From Periplaneta americana (Eukaryota > Arthropoda > Insecta > Blattodea > Blattidae), in contig NW_027185544.1 of NCBI RefSeq assembly GCF_040183065.1, forward strand, positions 16,722 to 80,721: a DNA stretch of 64,000 nt, written 5' to 3'. This document shows positions 22,469 through 35,590 of this stretch, piece after piece. Each line of letters begins with the position of its first letter. The first letter of the stretch is position 1. The translations under genes and the position numbers were made by a program. Below the pieces are notes generated by a model. It saw only the letters and a list, made by a program, of their open reading frames with translations, had not been told where the DNA came from and did no database searches.

Positions 22469-24898
22469 GGACCCCGTCCCGTTCCTCGCTATCGCCATTA
22501 TTTGCGGAATTAGAGGCTCAAATATTTTAGGTACCCGAAAAATAGGGCTGGAAAAAAGTGCGGCGGATTTGCCCGATATTAGCGGTGATTATTACTGAAC
22601 ATGCGGGGATGCTACAGTTAAAAGGACGGCCCTCTGCGCTGCGTCGTTCTCCTTGTGTAGAGAAATTTCTGTTTTGGCAGGTCAAAATGACCATTTTTTG
22701 AAACTTTGCCGGCCTCTCCCGTCCAAACGCACGGGGATAGAGAGTTGTCCTTTACACTGAAGATAGAGTTCGAGGAGCTCTGTTCAACGCACTCATCGGC
22801 TCTGTCCTCAGTGCACGTACTGCGGAGCTACGGCGGCTAGAATGTCGGCGGAAGGGTGGTCTAAACCCTTCCCCTTTTTTTCTCGAAAATCAGTTTGTGT
22901 TCGCGATTGCCATTTTGAGGCTATCGTGTAAGAAGTAAGTCAAGGGGGAATACAGGACCCCGTCCCGTTCCTCGCTATCGCCATTATTTGCGGAATTAGA
23001 GGCTCAAATATTTTAGGTACCCGAAAAATAGGGCTGGAAAAAAGTGCGGCGGATTTGCCCGATATTAGCGGTGATTATTACTGAACATGCGGGGATGCTA
23101 CAGTTAAAAGGACGGCCCTCTGCGCCGCGTCGTTCTCCTTGTGTAGAGAAATTTCTGTTTTGGCAGGTGAAAATGTCCATTTTTTGAAACTTTGCCGGCC
23201 TCTCCCGTCCAAACGCACGGGGATAGAGAGTTGTCCTTTACACTGAAGATAGGGTTCGAGGAGCTCTGTTCAACGCACTCATCGGCTCTGTCCTCAGTGC
23301 ACGTACTGCGGAGCTACGGCGGCTAGAATGTCGGCGGAAGGGTGGTCTAAACCCTTCCCCTTTTTTTCTCGAAAATCAGTTTGTGTTCGCGATTGCCATT
23401 TTGAGGCTATCGTGTAAGAAGTAAGTCAAGGGGGAATACAGGATCCCGTCCCGTTCCTCGCTATCGCCATTATTTGCGGAATTAGAGGCTCAAATATTTT
23501 AGGTACCCGAAAAATAGGGCTGGAAAAAAGTGCGGCGGATTTGCCCGATATTAGCGGTGATTATTACTGAACATGCGGGGATGCTACAGTTAAAAGGACG
23601 GCCCTCTGCGCCGCGTCGTTCTCCTTGTGTAGAGAAATTTCTGTTTTGGCAGGTCAAAATGACCATTTTTTGAAACTTTGCCGGCCTCTCCCGTCCAAAC
23701 GCACGGGGATAGAGAGTTGTCCTTTACACTGAAGATAGAGTTCGAGGAGCTCTGTTCAACGCACTCATCGGCTCTGTCCTCAGTGCACGTACTGCGGAGC
23801 TACGGCGGCTAGAATGTCGGCGGAAGGGTGGTCTAAACCCTTCCCCTTTTTTTCTCGAAAATCAGTTTGTGTTCGCGATTGCCATTTTGAGGCTATCGTG
23901 TAAGAAGTAAGACAAGGGGGAATACAGGACCCCGTCCCGTTCCTCGCTATCGCCATTATTTGCGGAATTAGAGGCTCAAATATTTTAGGTACCCGAAAAA
24001 TAGGGCTGGAAAAAAGTGCGGCGGATTTGCCCGATATTAGCGGTGATTATTACTGAACATGCGGGGATGCTACAGTTAAAAGGACGGCCCTCTGCGCCGC
24101 GTCGTTCTCCTTGTGTAGAGAAATTTCTGTTTTGGCAGGTCAAAATGACCATTTTTTGAAACTTTGCCGGCCTCTCCCGTCCAAACGCACGGGGATAGAG
24201 AGTTGTCCTTTACACTGAATATAGAGTTCGAGGAGCTCTATTCAACGCACTCATCGGCTCTGTCCTCAGTGCACGTACTGCGGAGCTACGGTGGCTAGAA
24301 TGTCGGCGGAAGGGTGGTCTAAACCCTTCCCCTTTTTTTCTCGAAAATCAGTTTGTGTTCGCGATTGCCATTTTGAGGCTATCGTGTAAGAAGTAAGTCA
24401 AGGGGGAATACAGGACCCCGTCCCGTTCCTCGCTATCGCCATTATTTGCGGAATTAGAGGCTCAAATATTTTAGGTACCCGAAAAATAGGGCTGGAAAAA
24501 AGTGCGGCGGATTTGCCCGATATTAGCGGTGATTATTACTGAACATGCGGGGATGCTACAGTTAAAAGGACGGCCCTCTGCGCCGCGTCGTTCTCCTTGT
24601 GTAGAGAAATTTCTGTTTTGGCAGGTCAAAATGACCATTTTTTGAAAATTTGCCGGCCTCTCCCGTCCAAACGCACGGGGATAGAGAGTTGTCCTTTACA
24701 CTGAAGATAGAGTTCGAGGAGCTCTATTCAACGCACTCATCGGCTCTGTCCTCAGTGCACGTACTGCGGAGCTACGGCGGCTAGAATGTCGGCGGAAGGG
24801 TGGTCTAAACCCTTCCCCTTTTTTTCTCGAAAATCAGTTTGTGTTCGCGATTGCCATTTTGAGGCTATCGTGTAAGAAGTAAGTCAAGGGGGAATACA
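22469..24898. repeat. Five-unit HOR, copy 2 (e d i j h)
   Basis: Same order and length as copy 1. The second unit (22955) keeps G at r299 but has G at r314 and C at r355 rather than the d marks, so its 3' part looks converted by another unit type. Confidence 0.87.
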
Positions 24899-27328
24899 GG
24901 ACCCCGTCCCGTTCCTCGCTATCGCCATTATTTGCGGAATTAGAGGCTCAAATATTTTAGGTACCCGAAAAATAGGGCTGGAAAAAAGTGCGGCGGATTT
25001 GCCCGATATTAGCGGTGATTATTACTGAACATGCGGGGATGCTACAGTTAAAAGGACGGCCCTCTGCGCTGCGTCGTTCTCCTTGTGTAGAGAAATTTCT
25101 GTTTTGGCAGGTCAAAATGACCATTTTTTGAAACTTTGCCGGCCTCTCCCGTCCAAACGCACGGGGATAGAGAGTTGTCCTTTACACTGAAGATAGAGTT
25201 CGAGGAGCTCTGTTCAACGCACTCATCGGTTCTGTCCTCAGTGCACGTACTGCGGAGCTACGGCGGCTAGAATGTCGGCGGAAGGGTGGTCTAAACCCTT
25301 CCCCTTTTTTTCTCGAAAATCAGTTTGTGTTCGCGATTGCCATTTTGAGGCTATCGTGTAAGAAGTAAGTCAAGGGGGAATACAGGACCCCGTCCCGTTC
25401 CTCGCTATCGCCATTATTTGCGGAATTAGAGGCTCAAATATTTTAGGTACCCGAAAAATAGGGCTGGAAAAAAGTGCGGCGGATTTGCCCGATATTAGCG
25501 GTGATTATTACTGAACATGCGGGGATGCTACAGTTAAAAGGACGGCCCTCTGCGCCGCGTCGTTCTCCTTGTGTAGAGAAATTTCTGTTTTGGCAGGTGA
25601 AAATGTCCATTTTTTGAAACTTTGCCGGCCTCTCCCGTCCAAACGCACGGGGATAGAGAGTTGTCCTTTACACTGAAGATAGGGTTCGAGGAGCTCTATT
25701 CAACGCACTCATCGGCTCTGTCCTCAGTGCACGTACTGAGGAGCTACGGCGGCTAGAATGTCGGCGGAAGGGTGGTCTAAACCCTTCCCCTTTTTTTCTC
25801 GAAAATCAGTTTGTGTTCGCGATTGCCATTTTGAGGCTATCGTGTAAGAAGTAAGTCAAGGGGGAATACAGGACGCCGTCCCGTTCCTCGCTATCGCCAT
25901 TATTTGCGGAATTAGAGGCTCAAATATTTTAGGTACCCGAAAAATAGGGCTGGAAAAAAGTGCGGCGGATTTGCCCGATATTAGCGGTGATTATTACTGA
26001 ACATGCGGGGATGCTACAGTTAAAAGGACGGCCCTCTGCGCCGCGTCGTTCTCCTTGTGTAGAGAAATTTCTGTTTTGGCAGGTCAAAATGACCATTTTT
26101 TGAAACTTTGCCGGCCTCTCCCGTCCAAACGCACGGGGATAGAGAGTTGTCCCTTACACTGAAGATAGAGTTCGAGGAGCTCTGTTCAACGCACTCATCG
26201 GCTCTGTCCTCAGTGCACGTACTGCGGAGCTACGGCGGCTAGAATGTCGGCGGAAGGGTGGTCTAAACCCTTCCCCTTTTTTTCTCGAAAATCAGTTTGT
26301 GTTCGCGATTGCCATTTTGAGGCTATCGTGTAAGAAGTAAGACAAGGGGGAATACAGGACCCCGTCCCGTTCCTCGCTATCGCCATTATTTGCGGAATTA
26401 GAGGCTCAAATATTTTAGGTACCCGAAAAATAGGGCTGGAAAAAAGTGCGGCGGATTTGCCCGATATTAGCGGTGATTATTACTGAACATGCGGGGATGC
26501 TACAGTTAAAAGGACGGCCCTCTGCGCCGCGTCGTTCTCCTTGTGTAGAGAAATTTCTGTTTTGGCAGGTCAAAATGACCATTTTTTGAAACTTTGCCGG
26601 CCTCTCCCGTCCAAACGCACGGGGATAGAGAGTTGTCCTTTACACTGAATATAGAGTTCGAGGAGCTCTATTCAACGCACTCATCGGCTCTGTCCTCAGT
26701 GCACGTACTGCGGAGCTACGGTGGCTAGAATGTCGGCGGAAGGGTGGTCTAAACCCTTCCCCTTTTTTTCTCGAAAATCAGTTTGTGTTCGCGATTGCCA
26801 TTTTGAGGCTATCGTGTAAGAAGTAAGTCAAGGGGGAATACAGGACCCCGTCCCGTTCCTCGCTATCGCCATTATTTGCGGAATTAGAGGCTCAAATATT
26901 TTAGGTACCCGAAAAATAGGGCTGGAAAAAAGTGCGGCGGATTTGCCCGATATTAGCGGTGATTATTACTGAACATGCGGGGATGCTACAGTTAAAAGGA
27001 CGGCCCTCTGCGCCGCGTCGTTCTCCTTGTGTAGAGAAATTTCTGTTTTGGCAGGTCAAAATGACCATTTTTTGAAAATTTGCCGGCCTCTCCCGTCCAA
27101 ACGCACGGGGATAGAGAGTTGTCCTTTACACTGAAGATAGAGTTCGAGGAGCTCTATTCAACGCACTCATCGGCTCTGTCCTCAGTGCACGTACTGCGGA
27201 GCTACGGCGGCTAGAATGTCGGCGGAAGGGTGGTCTAAACCCTTCCCCTTTTTTTCTCGAAAATCAGTTTGTGTTCGCGATTGCCATTTTGAGGCTATCG
27301 TGTAAGAAGTAAGACAAGGGGGAATACA
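24899..27328. repeat. Five-unit HOR, copy 3 (e d i' j h/i)
   Basis: Same order. The e unit has CATCGGTTC near 25225-25233, the i' unit starts GGACGCC (25871) and has C at r283. The fifth unit (26843) is an h unit whose 3' end carries A at r472, an i mark. Confidence 0.87.
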
Positions 27329-28300
27329 GGACCCCGTCCCGTTCCTCGCTATCGCCATTATTTGCGGAATTAGAGGCTCAAATATTTTAGGTACCCGAAA
27401 AATAGGGCTGGAAAAAAGTGCGGCGGATTTGCCCGATATTAGCGGTGATTATTACTGAACATGCGGGGATGCTACAGTTAAAAGGACGGCCCTCTGCGCC
27501 GCGTCGTTCTCCTTGTGTAGAGAAATTTCTGTTTTGGCAGGTCAAAATGACCATTTTTTGAAACTTTGCCGGCCTCTCCCGTCCAAACGCACGGGGATAG
27601 AGAGTTGTCCTTTACACTGAATATAGAGTTCGAGGAGCTCTATTCAACGCACTCATCGGCTCTGTCCTCAGTGCACGTACTGCGGAGCTACGGTGGCTAG
27701 AATGTCGGCGGAAGGGTGGTCTAAACCCTTCCCCTTTTTTTCTCGAAAATCAGTTTGTGTTCGCGATTGCCATTTTGAGGCTATCGTGTAAGAAGTAAGT
27801 CAAGGGGGAATACAGGACCCCGTCCCGTTCCTCGCTATCGCCATTATTTGCGGAATTAGAGGCTCAAATATTTTAGGTACCCGAAAAATAGGGCTGGAAA
27901 AAAGTGCGGCGGATTTGCCCGATATTAGCGGTGATTATTACTGAACATGCGGGGATGCTACAGTTAAAAGGACGGCCCTCTGCGCCGCGTCGTTCTCCTT
28001 GTGTAGAGAAATTTCTGTTTTGGCAGGTCAAAATGACCATTTTTTGAAAATTTGCCGGCCTCTCCCGTCCAAACGCACGGGGATAGAGAGTTGTCCTTTA
28101 CACTGAAGATAGAGTTCGAGGAGCTCTATTCAACGCACTCATCGGCTCTGTCCTCAGTGCACGTACTGCGGAGCTACGGCGGCTAGAATGTCGGCGGAAG
28201 GGTGGTCTAAACCCTTCCCCTTTTTTTCTCGAAAATCAGTTTGTGTTCGCGATTGCCATTTTGAGGCTATCGTGTAAGAAGTAAGTCAAGGGGGAATACA
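27329..28300. repeat. Extra j-h pair between HOR copies
   Basis: A 972-bp j-h pair directly follows the h/i hybrid unit. It makes this interval seven units long instead of five and marks an unequal crossover. Confidence 0.87.
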
Positions 28301-30730
28301 GGACCCCGTCCCGTTCCTCGCTATCGCCATTATTTGCGGAATTAGAGGCTCAAATATTTTAGGTACCCGAAAAATAGGGCTGGAAAAAAGTGCGGCGGAT
28401 TTGCCCGATATTAGCGGTGATTATTACTGAACATGCGGGGATGCTACAGTTAAAAGGACGGCCCTCTGCGCTGCGTCGTTCTCCTTGTGTAGAGAAATTT
28501 CTGTTTTGGCAGGTCAAAATGACCATTTTTTGAAACTTTGCCGGCCTCTCCCGTCCAAACGCACGGGGATAGAGAGTTGTCCTTTACACTGAAGATAGAG
28601 TTCGAGGAGCTCTGTTCAACGCACTCATCGGTTCTGTCCTCAGTGCACGTACTGCGGAGCTACGGCGGCTAGAATGTCGGCGGAAGGGTGGTCTAAACCC
28701 TTCCCCTTTTTTTCTCGAAAATCAGTTTGTGTTCGCGATTGCCATTTTGAGGCTATCGTGTAAGAAGTAAGTCAAGGGGGAATACAGGACCCCGTCCCGT
28801 TCCTCGCTATCGCCATTATTTGCGGAATTAGAGGCTCAAATATTTTAGGTACCCGAAAAATAGGGCTGGAAAAAAGTGCGGCGGATTTGCCCGATATTAG
28901 CGGTGATTATTACTGAACATGCGGGGATGCTACAGTTAAAAGGACGGCCCTCTGCGCCGCGTCGTTCTCCTTGTGTAGAGAAATTTCTGTTTTGGCAGGT
29001 GAAAATGTCCATTTTTTGAAACTTTGCCGGCCTCTCCCGTCCAAACGCACGGGGATAGAGAGTTGTCCTTTACACTGAAGATAGGGTTCGAGGAGCTCTA
29101 TTCAACGCACTCATCGGCTCTGTCCTCAGTGCACGTACTGAGGAGCTACGGCGGCTAGAATGTCGGCGGAAGGGTGGTCTAAACCCTTCCCCTTTTTTTC
29201 TCGAAAATCAGTTTGTGTTCGCGATTGCCATTTTGAGGCTATCGTGTAAGAAGTAAGTCAAGGGGGAATACAGGACGCCGTCCCGTTCCTCGCTATCGCC
29301 ATTATTTGCGGAATTAGAGGCTCAAATATTTTAGGTACCCGAAAAATAGGGCTGGAAAAAAGTGCGGCGGATTTGCCCGATATTAGCGGTGATTATTACT
29401 GAACATGCGGGGATGCTACAGTTAAAAGGACGGCCCTCTGCGCCGCGTCGTTCTCCTTGTGTAGAGAAATTTCTGTTTTGGCAGGTCAAAATGACCATTT
29501 TTTGAAACTTTGCCGGCCTCTCCCGTCCAAACGCACGGGGATAGAGAGTTGTCCCTTACACTGAAGATAGAGTTCGAGGAGCTCTGTTCAACGCACTCAT
29601 CGGCTCTGTCCTCAGTGCACGTACTGCGGAGCTACGGCGGCTAGAATGTCGGCGGAAGGGTGGTCTAAACCCTTCCCCTTTTTTTCTCGAAAATCAGTTT
29701 GTGTTCGCGATTGCCATTTTGAGGCTATCGTGTAAGAAGTAAGACAAGGGGGAATACAGGACCACGTCCCGTTCCTCGCTATCGCCATTATTTGCGGAAT
29801 TAGAGGCTCAAATATTTTAGGTACCCGAAAAATAGGGCTGGAAAAAAGTGCGGCGGATTTGCCCGATATTAGCGGTGATTATTACTGAACATGCGGGGAT
29901 GCTACAGTTAAAAGGACGGCCCTCTGCGCCGCGTCGTTCTCCTTGTGTAGAGAAATTTCTGTTTTGGCAGGTCAAAATGACCATTTTTTGAAACTTTGCC
30001 GGCCTCTCCCGTCCAAACGCACGGGGATAGAGAGTTGTCCTTTACACTGAATATAGAGTTCGAGGAGCTCTATTCAACGCACTCATCGGCTCTGTCCTCA
30101 GTGCACGTACTGCGGAGCTACGGTGGCTAGAATGTCGGCGGAAGGGTGGTCTAAACCCTTCCCCTTTTTTTCTCGAAAATCAGTTTGTGTTCGCGATTGC
30201 CATTTTGAGGCTATCGTGTAAGAAGTAAGTCAAGGGGGAATACAGGACCCCGTCCCGTTCCTCGCTATCGCCATTATTTGCGGAATTAGAGGCTCAAATA
30301 TTTTAGGTACCCGAAAAATAGGGCTGGAAAAAAGTGCGGCGGATTTGCCCGATATTAGCGGTGATTATTACTGAACATGCGGGGATGCTACAGTTAAAAG
30401 GACGGCCCTCTGCGCCGCGTCGTTCTCCTTGTGTAGAGAAATTTCTGTTTTGGCAGGTCAAAATGACCATTTTTTGAAAATTTGCCGGCCTCTCCCGTCC
30501 AAACGCACGGGGATAGAGAGTTGTCCTTTACACTGAAGATAGAGTTCGAGGAGCTCTATTCAACGCACTCATCGGCTCTGTCCTCAGTGCACGTACTGCG
30601 GAGCTACGGCGGCTAGAATGTCGGCGGAAGGGTGGTCTAAACCCTTCCCCTTTTTTTCTCGAAAATCAGTTTGTGTTCGCGATTGCCATTTTGAGGCTAT
30701 CGTGTAAGAAGTAAGTCAAGGGGGAATACA
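28301..30730. repeat. Five-unit HOR, copy 4 (e d i' j h)
   Basis: Same order, sharing with copy 3 the GGTTC change in e, the GGACGCC start of i' and its C at r283. Copies 3 and 4 are therefore closest relatives. The j unit starts GGACCACG (29759), a private change. Confidence 0.87.
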
Positions 30731-31216
30731 GGACCCCGTCCCGTTCCTCGCTATCGCCATTATTTGCGGAATTAGAGGCTCAAATATTTTAGGTACCCGA
30801 AAAATAGGGCTGGAAAAAAGTGCGGCGGATTTGCCCGATATTAGCGGTGATTATTACTGAACATGCGGGGATGCTACAGTTAAAAGGACGGCCCTCTGCG
30901 CTGCGTCGTTCTCCTTGTGTAGAGAAATTTCTGTTTTGGCAGGTCAAAATGACCATTTTTTGAAACTTTGCCGGCCTCTCCCGTCCAAACGCACGGGGAT
31001 AGAGAGTTGTCCTTTACACTGAAGATAGAGTTCGAGGAGCTCTGTTCAACGCACTCATCGGCTCTGTCCTCAGTGCACGTACTGCGGAGCTACGGCGGCT
31101 AGAATGTCGGCGGAAGGGTGGTCTAAACCCTTCCCCTTTTTTTCTCGAAAATCAGTTTGTGTTCGCGATTGCCATTTTGAGGCTATCGTGTAAGAAGTAA
31201 GTCAAGGGGGAATACA
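30731..31216. repeat. Extra e unit
   Basis: A single e unit (T at r172, GTCAAAATGACC, G at r314) immediately before another e unit that starts the next HOR copy. It looks like a one-unit tandem duplication. Confidence 0.85.
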
Positions 31217-33646
31217 GGACCCCGTCCCGTTCCTCGCTATCGCCATTATTTGCGGAATTAGAGGCTCAAATATTTTAGGTACCCGAAAAATAGGGCTGGA
31301 AAAAAGTGCGGCGGATTTGCCCGATATTAGCGGTGATTATTACTGAACATGCGGGGATGCTACAGTTAAAAGGACGGCCCTCTGCGCTGCGTCGTTCTCC
31401 TTGTGTAGAGAAATTTCTGTTTTGGCAGGTCAAAATGACCATTTTTTGAAACTTTGCCGGCCTCTCCCGTCCAAACGCACGGGGATAGAGAGTTGTCCTT
31501 TACACTGAAGATAGAGTTCGAGGAGCTCTGTTCAACGCACTCATCGGCTCTGTCCTCAGTGCACGTACTGCGGAGCTACGGCGGCTAGAATGTCGGCGGA
31601 AGGGTGGTCTAAACCCTTCCCCTTTTTTTCTCGAAAATCAGTTTGTGTTCGCGATTGCCATTTTGAGGCTATCGTGTAAGAAGTAAGTCAAGGGGGAATA
31701 CAGGACCCCGTCCCGTTCCTCGCTATCGCCATTATTTGCGGAATTAGAGGCTCAAATATTTTAGGTACCCGAAAAATAGGGCTGGAAAAAAGTGCGGCGG
31801 ATTTGCCCGATATTAGCGGTGATTATTACTGAACATGCGGGGATGCTACAGTTAAAAGGACGGCCCTCTGCGCCGCGTCGTTCTCCTTGTGTAGAGAAAT
31901 TTCTGTTTTGGCAGGTGAAAATGTCCATTTTTTGAAACTTTGCCGGCCTCTCCCGTCCAAACGCACGGGGATAGAGAGTTGTCCTTTACACTGAAGATAG
32001 GGTTCGAGGAGCTCTATTCAACGCACTCATCGGCTCTGTCCTCAGTGCACGTACTGAGGAGCTACGGCGGCTAGAATGTCGGCGGAAGGGTGGTCTAAAC
32101 CCTTCCCCTTTTTTTCTCGAAAATCAGTTTGTGTTCGCGATTGCCATTTTGAGGCTATCGTGTAAGAAGTAAGTCAAGGGGGAATACAGGATCCCGTCCC
32201 GTTCCTCGCTATCGCCATTATTTGCGGAATTAGAGGCTCAAATATTTTAGGTACCCGAAAAATAGGGCTGGAAAAAAGTGCGGCGGATTTGCCCGATATT
32301 AGCGGTGATTATTACTGAACATGCGGGGATGCTACAGTTAAAAGGACGGCCCTCTGCGCCGCGTCGTTCTCCTTGTGTAGAGAAATTTCTGTTTTGGCAG
32401 GTCAAAATGACCATTTTTTGAAACTTTGCCGGCCTCTCCCGTCCAAACGCACGGGGATAGAGAGTTGTCCTTTACACTGAAGATAGAGTTCGAGGAGCTC
32501 TGTTCAACGCACTCATCGGCTCTGTCCTCAGTGCACGTACTGCGGAGCTACGGCGGCTAGAATGTCGGCGGAAGGGTGGTCTAAACCCTTCCCCTTTTTT
32601 TCTCGAAAATCAGTTTGTGTTCGCGATTGCCATTTTGAGGCTATCGTGTAAGAAGTAAGACAAGGGGGAATACAGGACCCCGTCCCGTTCCTCGCTATCG
32701 CCATTATTTGCGGAATTAGAGGCTCAAATATTTTAGGTACCCGAAAAATAGGGCTGGAAAAAAGTGCGGCGGATTTGCCCGATATTAGCGGTGATTATTA
32801 CTGAACATGCGGGGATGCTACAGTTAAAAGGACGGCCCTCTGCGCCGCGTCGTTCTCCTTGTGTAGAGAAATTTCTGTTTTGGCAGGTCAAAATGACCAT
32901 TTTTTGAAACTTTGCCGGCCTCTCCCGTCCAAACGCACGGGGATAGAGAGTTGTCCTTTACACTGAATATAGAGTTCGAGGAGCTCTATTCAACGCACTC
33001 ATCGGCTCTGTCCTCAGTGCACGTACTGCGGAGCTACGGTGGCTAGAATGTCGGCGGAAGGGTGGTCTAAACCCTTCCCCTTTTTTTCTCGAAAATCAGT
33101 TTGTGTTCGCGATTGCCATTTTGAGGCTATCGTGTAAGAAGTAAGTCAAGGGGGAATACAGGACCCCGTCCCGTTCCTCGCTATCGCCATTATTTGCGGA
33201 ATTAGAGGCTCAAATATTTTAGGTACCCGAAAAATAGGGCTGGAAAAAAGTGCGGCGGATTTGCCCGATATTAGCGGTGATTATTACTGAACATGCGGGG
33301 ATGCTACAGTTAAAAGGACGGCCCTCTGCGCCGCGTCGTTCTCCTTGTGTAGAGAAATTTCTGTTTTGGCAGGTCAAAATGACCATTTTTTGAAAATTTG
33401 CCGGCCTCTCCCGTCCAAACGCACGGGGATAGAGAGTTGTCCTTTACACTGAAGATAGAGTTCGAGGAGCTCTATTCAACGCACTCATCGGCTCTGTCCT
33501 CAGTGCACGTACTGCGGAGCTACGGCGGCTAGAATGTCGGCGGAAGGGTGGTCTAAACCCTTCCCCTTTTTTTCTCGAAAATCAATTTGTGTTCGCGATT
33601 GCCATTTTGAGGCTATCGTGTAAGAAGTAAGTCAAGGGGGAATACA
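31217..33646. repeat. Five-unit HOR, copy 5 (e d i j h)
   Basis: Same order; the i unit starts GGATCCC (32189) as in copies 1 and 2. The h unit has a private A (ATCAATTTG) near 33585. Confidence 0.87.
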
Positions 33647-35590
33647 GGACCCCGTCCCGTTCCTCGCTATCGCCATTATTTGCGGAATTAGAGGCTCAAA
33701 TATTTTAGGTACCCGAAAAATAGGGCTGGAAAAAAGTGCGGCGGATTTGCCCGATATTAGCGGTGATTATTACTGAACATGCGGGGATGCTACAGTTAAA
33801 AGGACGGCCCTCTGCGCTGCGTCGTTCTCCTTGTGTAGAGAAATTTCTGTTTTGGCAGGTCAAAATGACCATTTTTTGAAACTTTGCCGGCCTCTCCCGT
33901 CCAAACGCACGGGGATAGAGAGTTGTCCTTTACACTGAAGATAGAGTTCGAGGAGCTCTGTTCAACGCACTCATCGGCTCTGTCCTCAGTGCACGTACTG
34001 CGGAGCTACGGCGGCTAGAATGTCGGCGGAAGGGTGGTCTAAACCCTTCCCCTTTTTGTCTCGAAAATCAGTTTGTGTTCGCGATTGCCATTTTGAGGCT
34101 ATCGTGTAAGAAGTAAGTCAAGGGGGAATACAGGACCCCGTCCCGTTCCTCGCTATCGCCATTATTTGCGGAATTAGAGGCTCAAATATTTTAGGTACCC
34201 GAAAAATAGGGCTGGAAAAAAGTGCGGCGGATTTGCCCGATATTAGCGGTGATTATTACTGAACATGCGGGGATGCTACAGTTAAAAGGACGGCCCTCTG
34301 CGCCGCGTCGTTCTCCTTGTGTAGAGAAATTTCTGTTTTGGCATGTGAAAATGTCCATTTTTTGAAACTTTGCCGGCCTCTCCCGTCCAAACGCACGGGG
34401 ATAGAGAGTTGTCCTTTACACTGAAGATAGGGTTCGAGGAGCTCTATTCAACGCACTCATCGGCTCTGTCCTCAGTGCACGTACTGAGGAGCTACGGCGG
34501 CTAGAATGTCGGCGGAAGGGTGGTCTAAACCCTTCCCCTTTTTTTCTCGAAAATCAGTTTGTGTTCGCGATTGCCATTTTGAGGCTATCGTGTAAGAAGT
34601 AAGTCAAGGGGGAATACAGGACGCCGTCCCGTTCCTCGCTATCGCCATTATTTGCGGAATTAGAGGCTCAAATATTTTAGGTACCCGAAAAATAGGGCTG
34701 GAAAAAAGTGCGGCGGATTTGCCCGATATTAGCGGTGATTATTACTGAACATGCGGGGATGCTACAGTTAAAAGGACGGCCCTCTGCGCCGCGTCGTTCT
34801 CCTTGTGTAGAGAAATTTCTGTTTTGGCAGGTCAAAATGACCATTTTTTGAAACTTTGCCGGCCTCTCCCGTCCAAACGCACGGGGATAGAGAGTTGTCC
34901 TTTACACTGAAGATAGAGTTCGAGGAGCTCTGTTCAACGCACTCATCGGCTCTGTCCTCAGTGCACGTACTGCGGAGCTACGGCGGCTAGAATGTCGGCG
35001 GAAGGGTGGTCTAAACCCTTCCCCTTTTTTTCTCGAAAATCAGTTTGTGTTCGCGATTGCCATTTTGAGGCTATCGTGTAAGAAGTAAGACAAGGGGGAA
35101 TACAGGACCCCGTCCCGTTCCTCGCTATCGCCATTATTTGCGGAATTAGAGGCTCAAATATTTTAGGTACCCGAAAAATAGGGCTGGAAAAAAGTGCGGC
35201 GGATTTGCCCGATATTAGCGGTGATTATTACTGAACATGCGGGGATGCTACAGTTAAAAGGACGGCCCTCTGCGCCGCGTCGTTCTCCTTGTGTAGAGAA
35301 ATTTCTGTTTTGGCAGGTCAAAATGACCATTTTTTGAAACTTTGCCGGCCTCTCCCGTCCAAACGCACGGGGATAGAGAGTTGTCCTTTACACTGAATAT
35401 AGAGTTCGAGGAGCTCTATTCAACGCACTCATCGGCTCTGTCCTCAGTGCACGTACTGCGGAGCTACGGTGGCTAGAATGTCGGCGGAAGGGTGGTCTAA
35501 ACCCTTCCCCTTTTTTTCTCGAAAATCAGTTTGTGTTCGCGATTGCCATTTTGAGGCTATCGTGTAAGAAGTAAGTCAAGGGGGAATACA
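33647..35590. repeat. Five-unit HOR, partial copy 6 (e d i' j)
   Basis: Four units, without h. The e unit has G inside the T run (TTTTTGTCTCG near 34058), the d unit has T at r212 like f, and i' starts GGACGCC but keeps T at r283. Zone C a units follow. Confidence 0.87.

Larger units (their letters stand above)
19067..35590. repeat. Array zone B: five-unit 2430-bp HOR
   Basis: Units 42-75, all exactly 486 bp. Starts and types: 19067 g, 19553 h, 20039 e, 20525 d, 21011 i, 21497 j, 21983 h, 22469 e, 22955 d-like, 23441 i, 23927 j, 24413 h, 24899 e, 25385 d, 25871 i', 26357 j, 26843 h/i hybrid, 27329 j, 27815 h, 28301 e, 28787 d, 29273 i', 29759 j, 30245 h, 30731 e, 31217 e, 31703 d, 32189 i, 32675 j, 33161 h, 33647 e, 34133 d, 34619 i', 35105 j. 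Type marks: h has GTCAAAATGACC with A at r236 and A at r314; i starts GGATCCC (i' starts GGACGCC) and has A at r472; j has T at r294 and T at r366; g has AGATCTA near r308-314 and A at r355. The repeating order is e d i j h. Confidence 0.9.
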
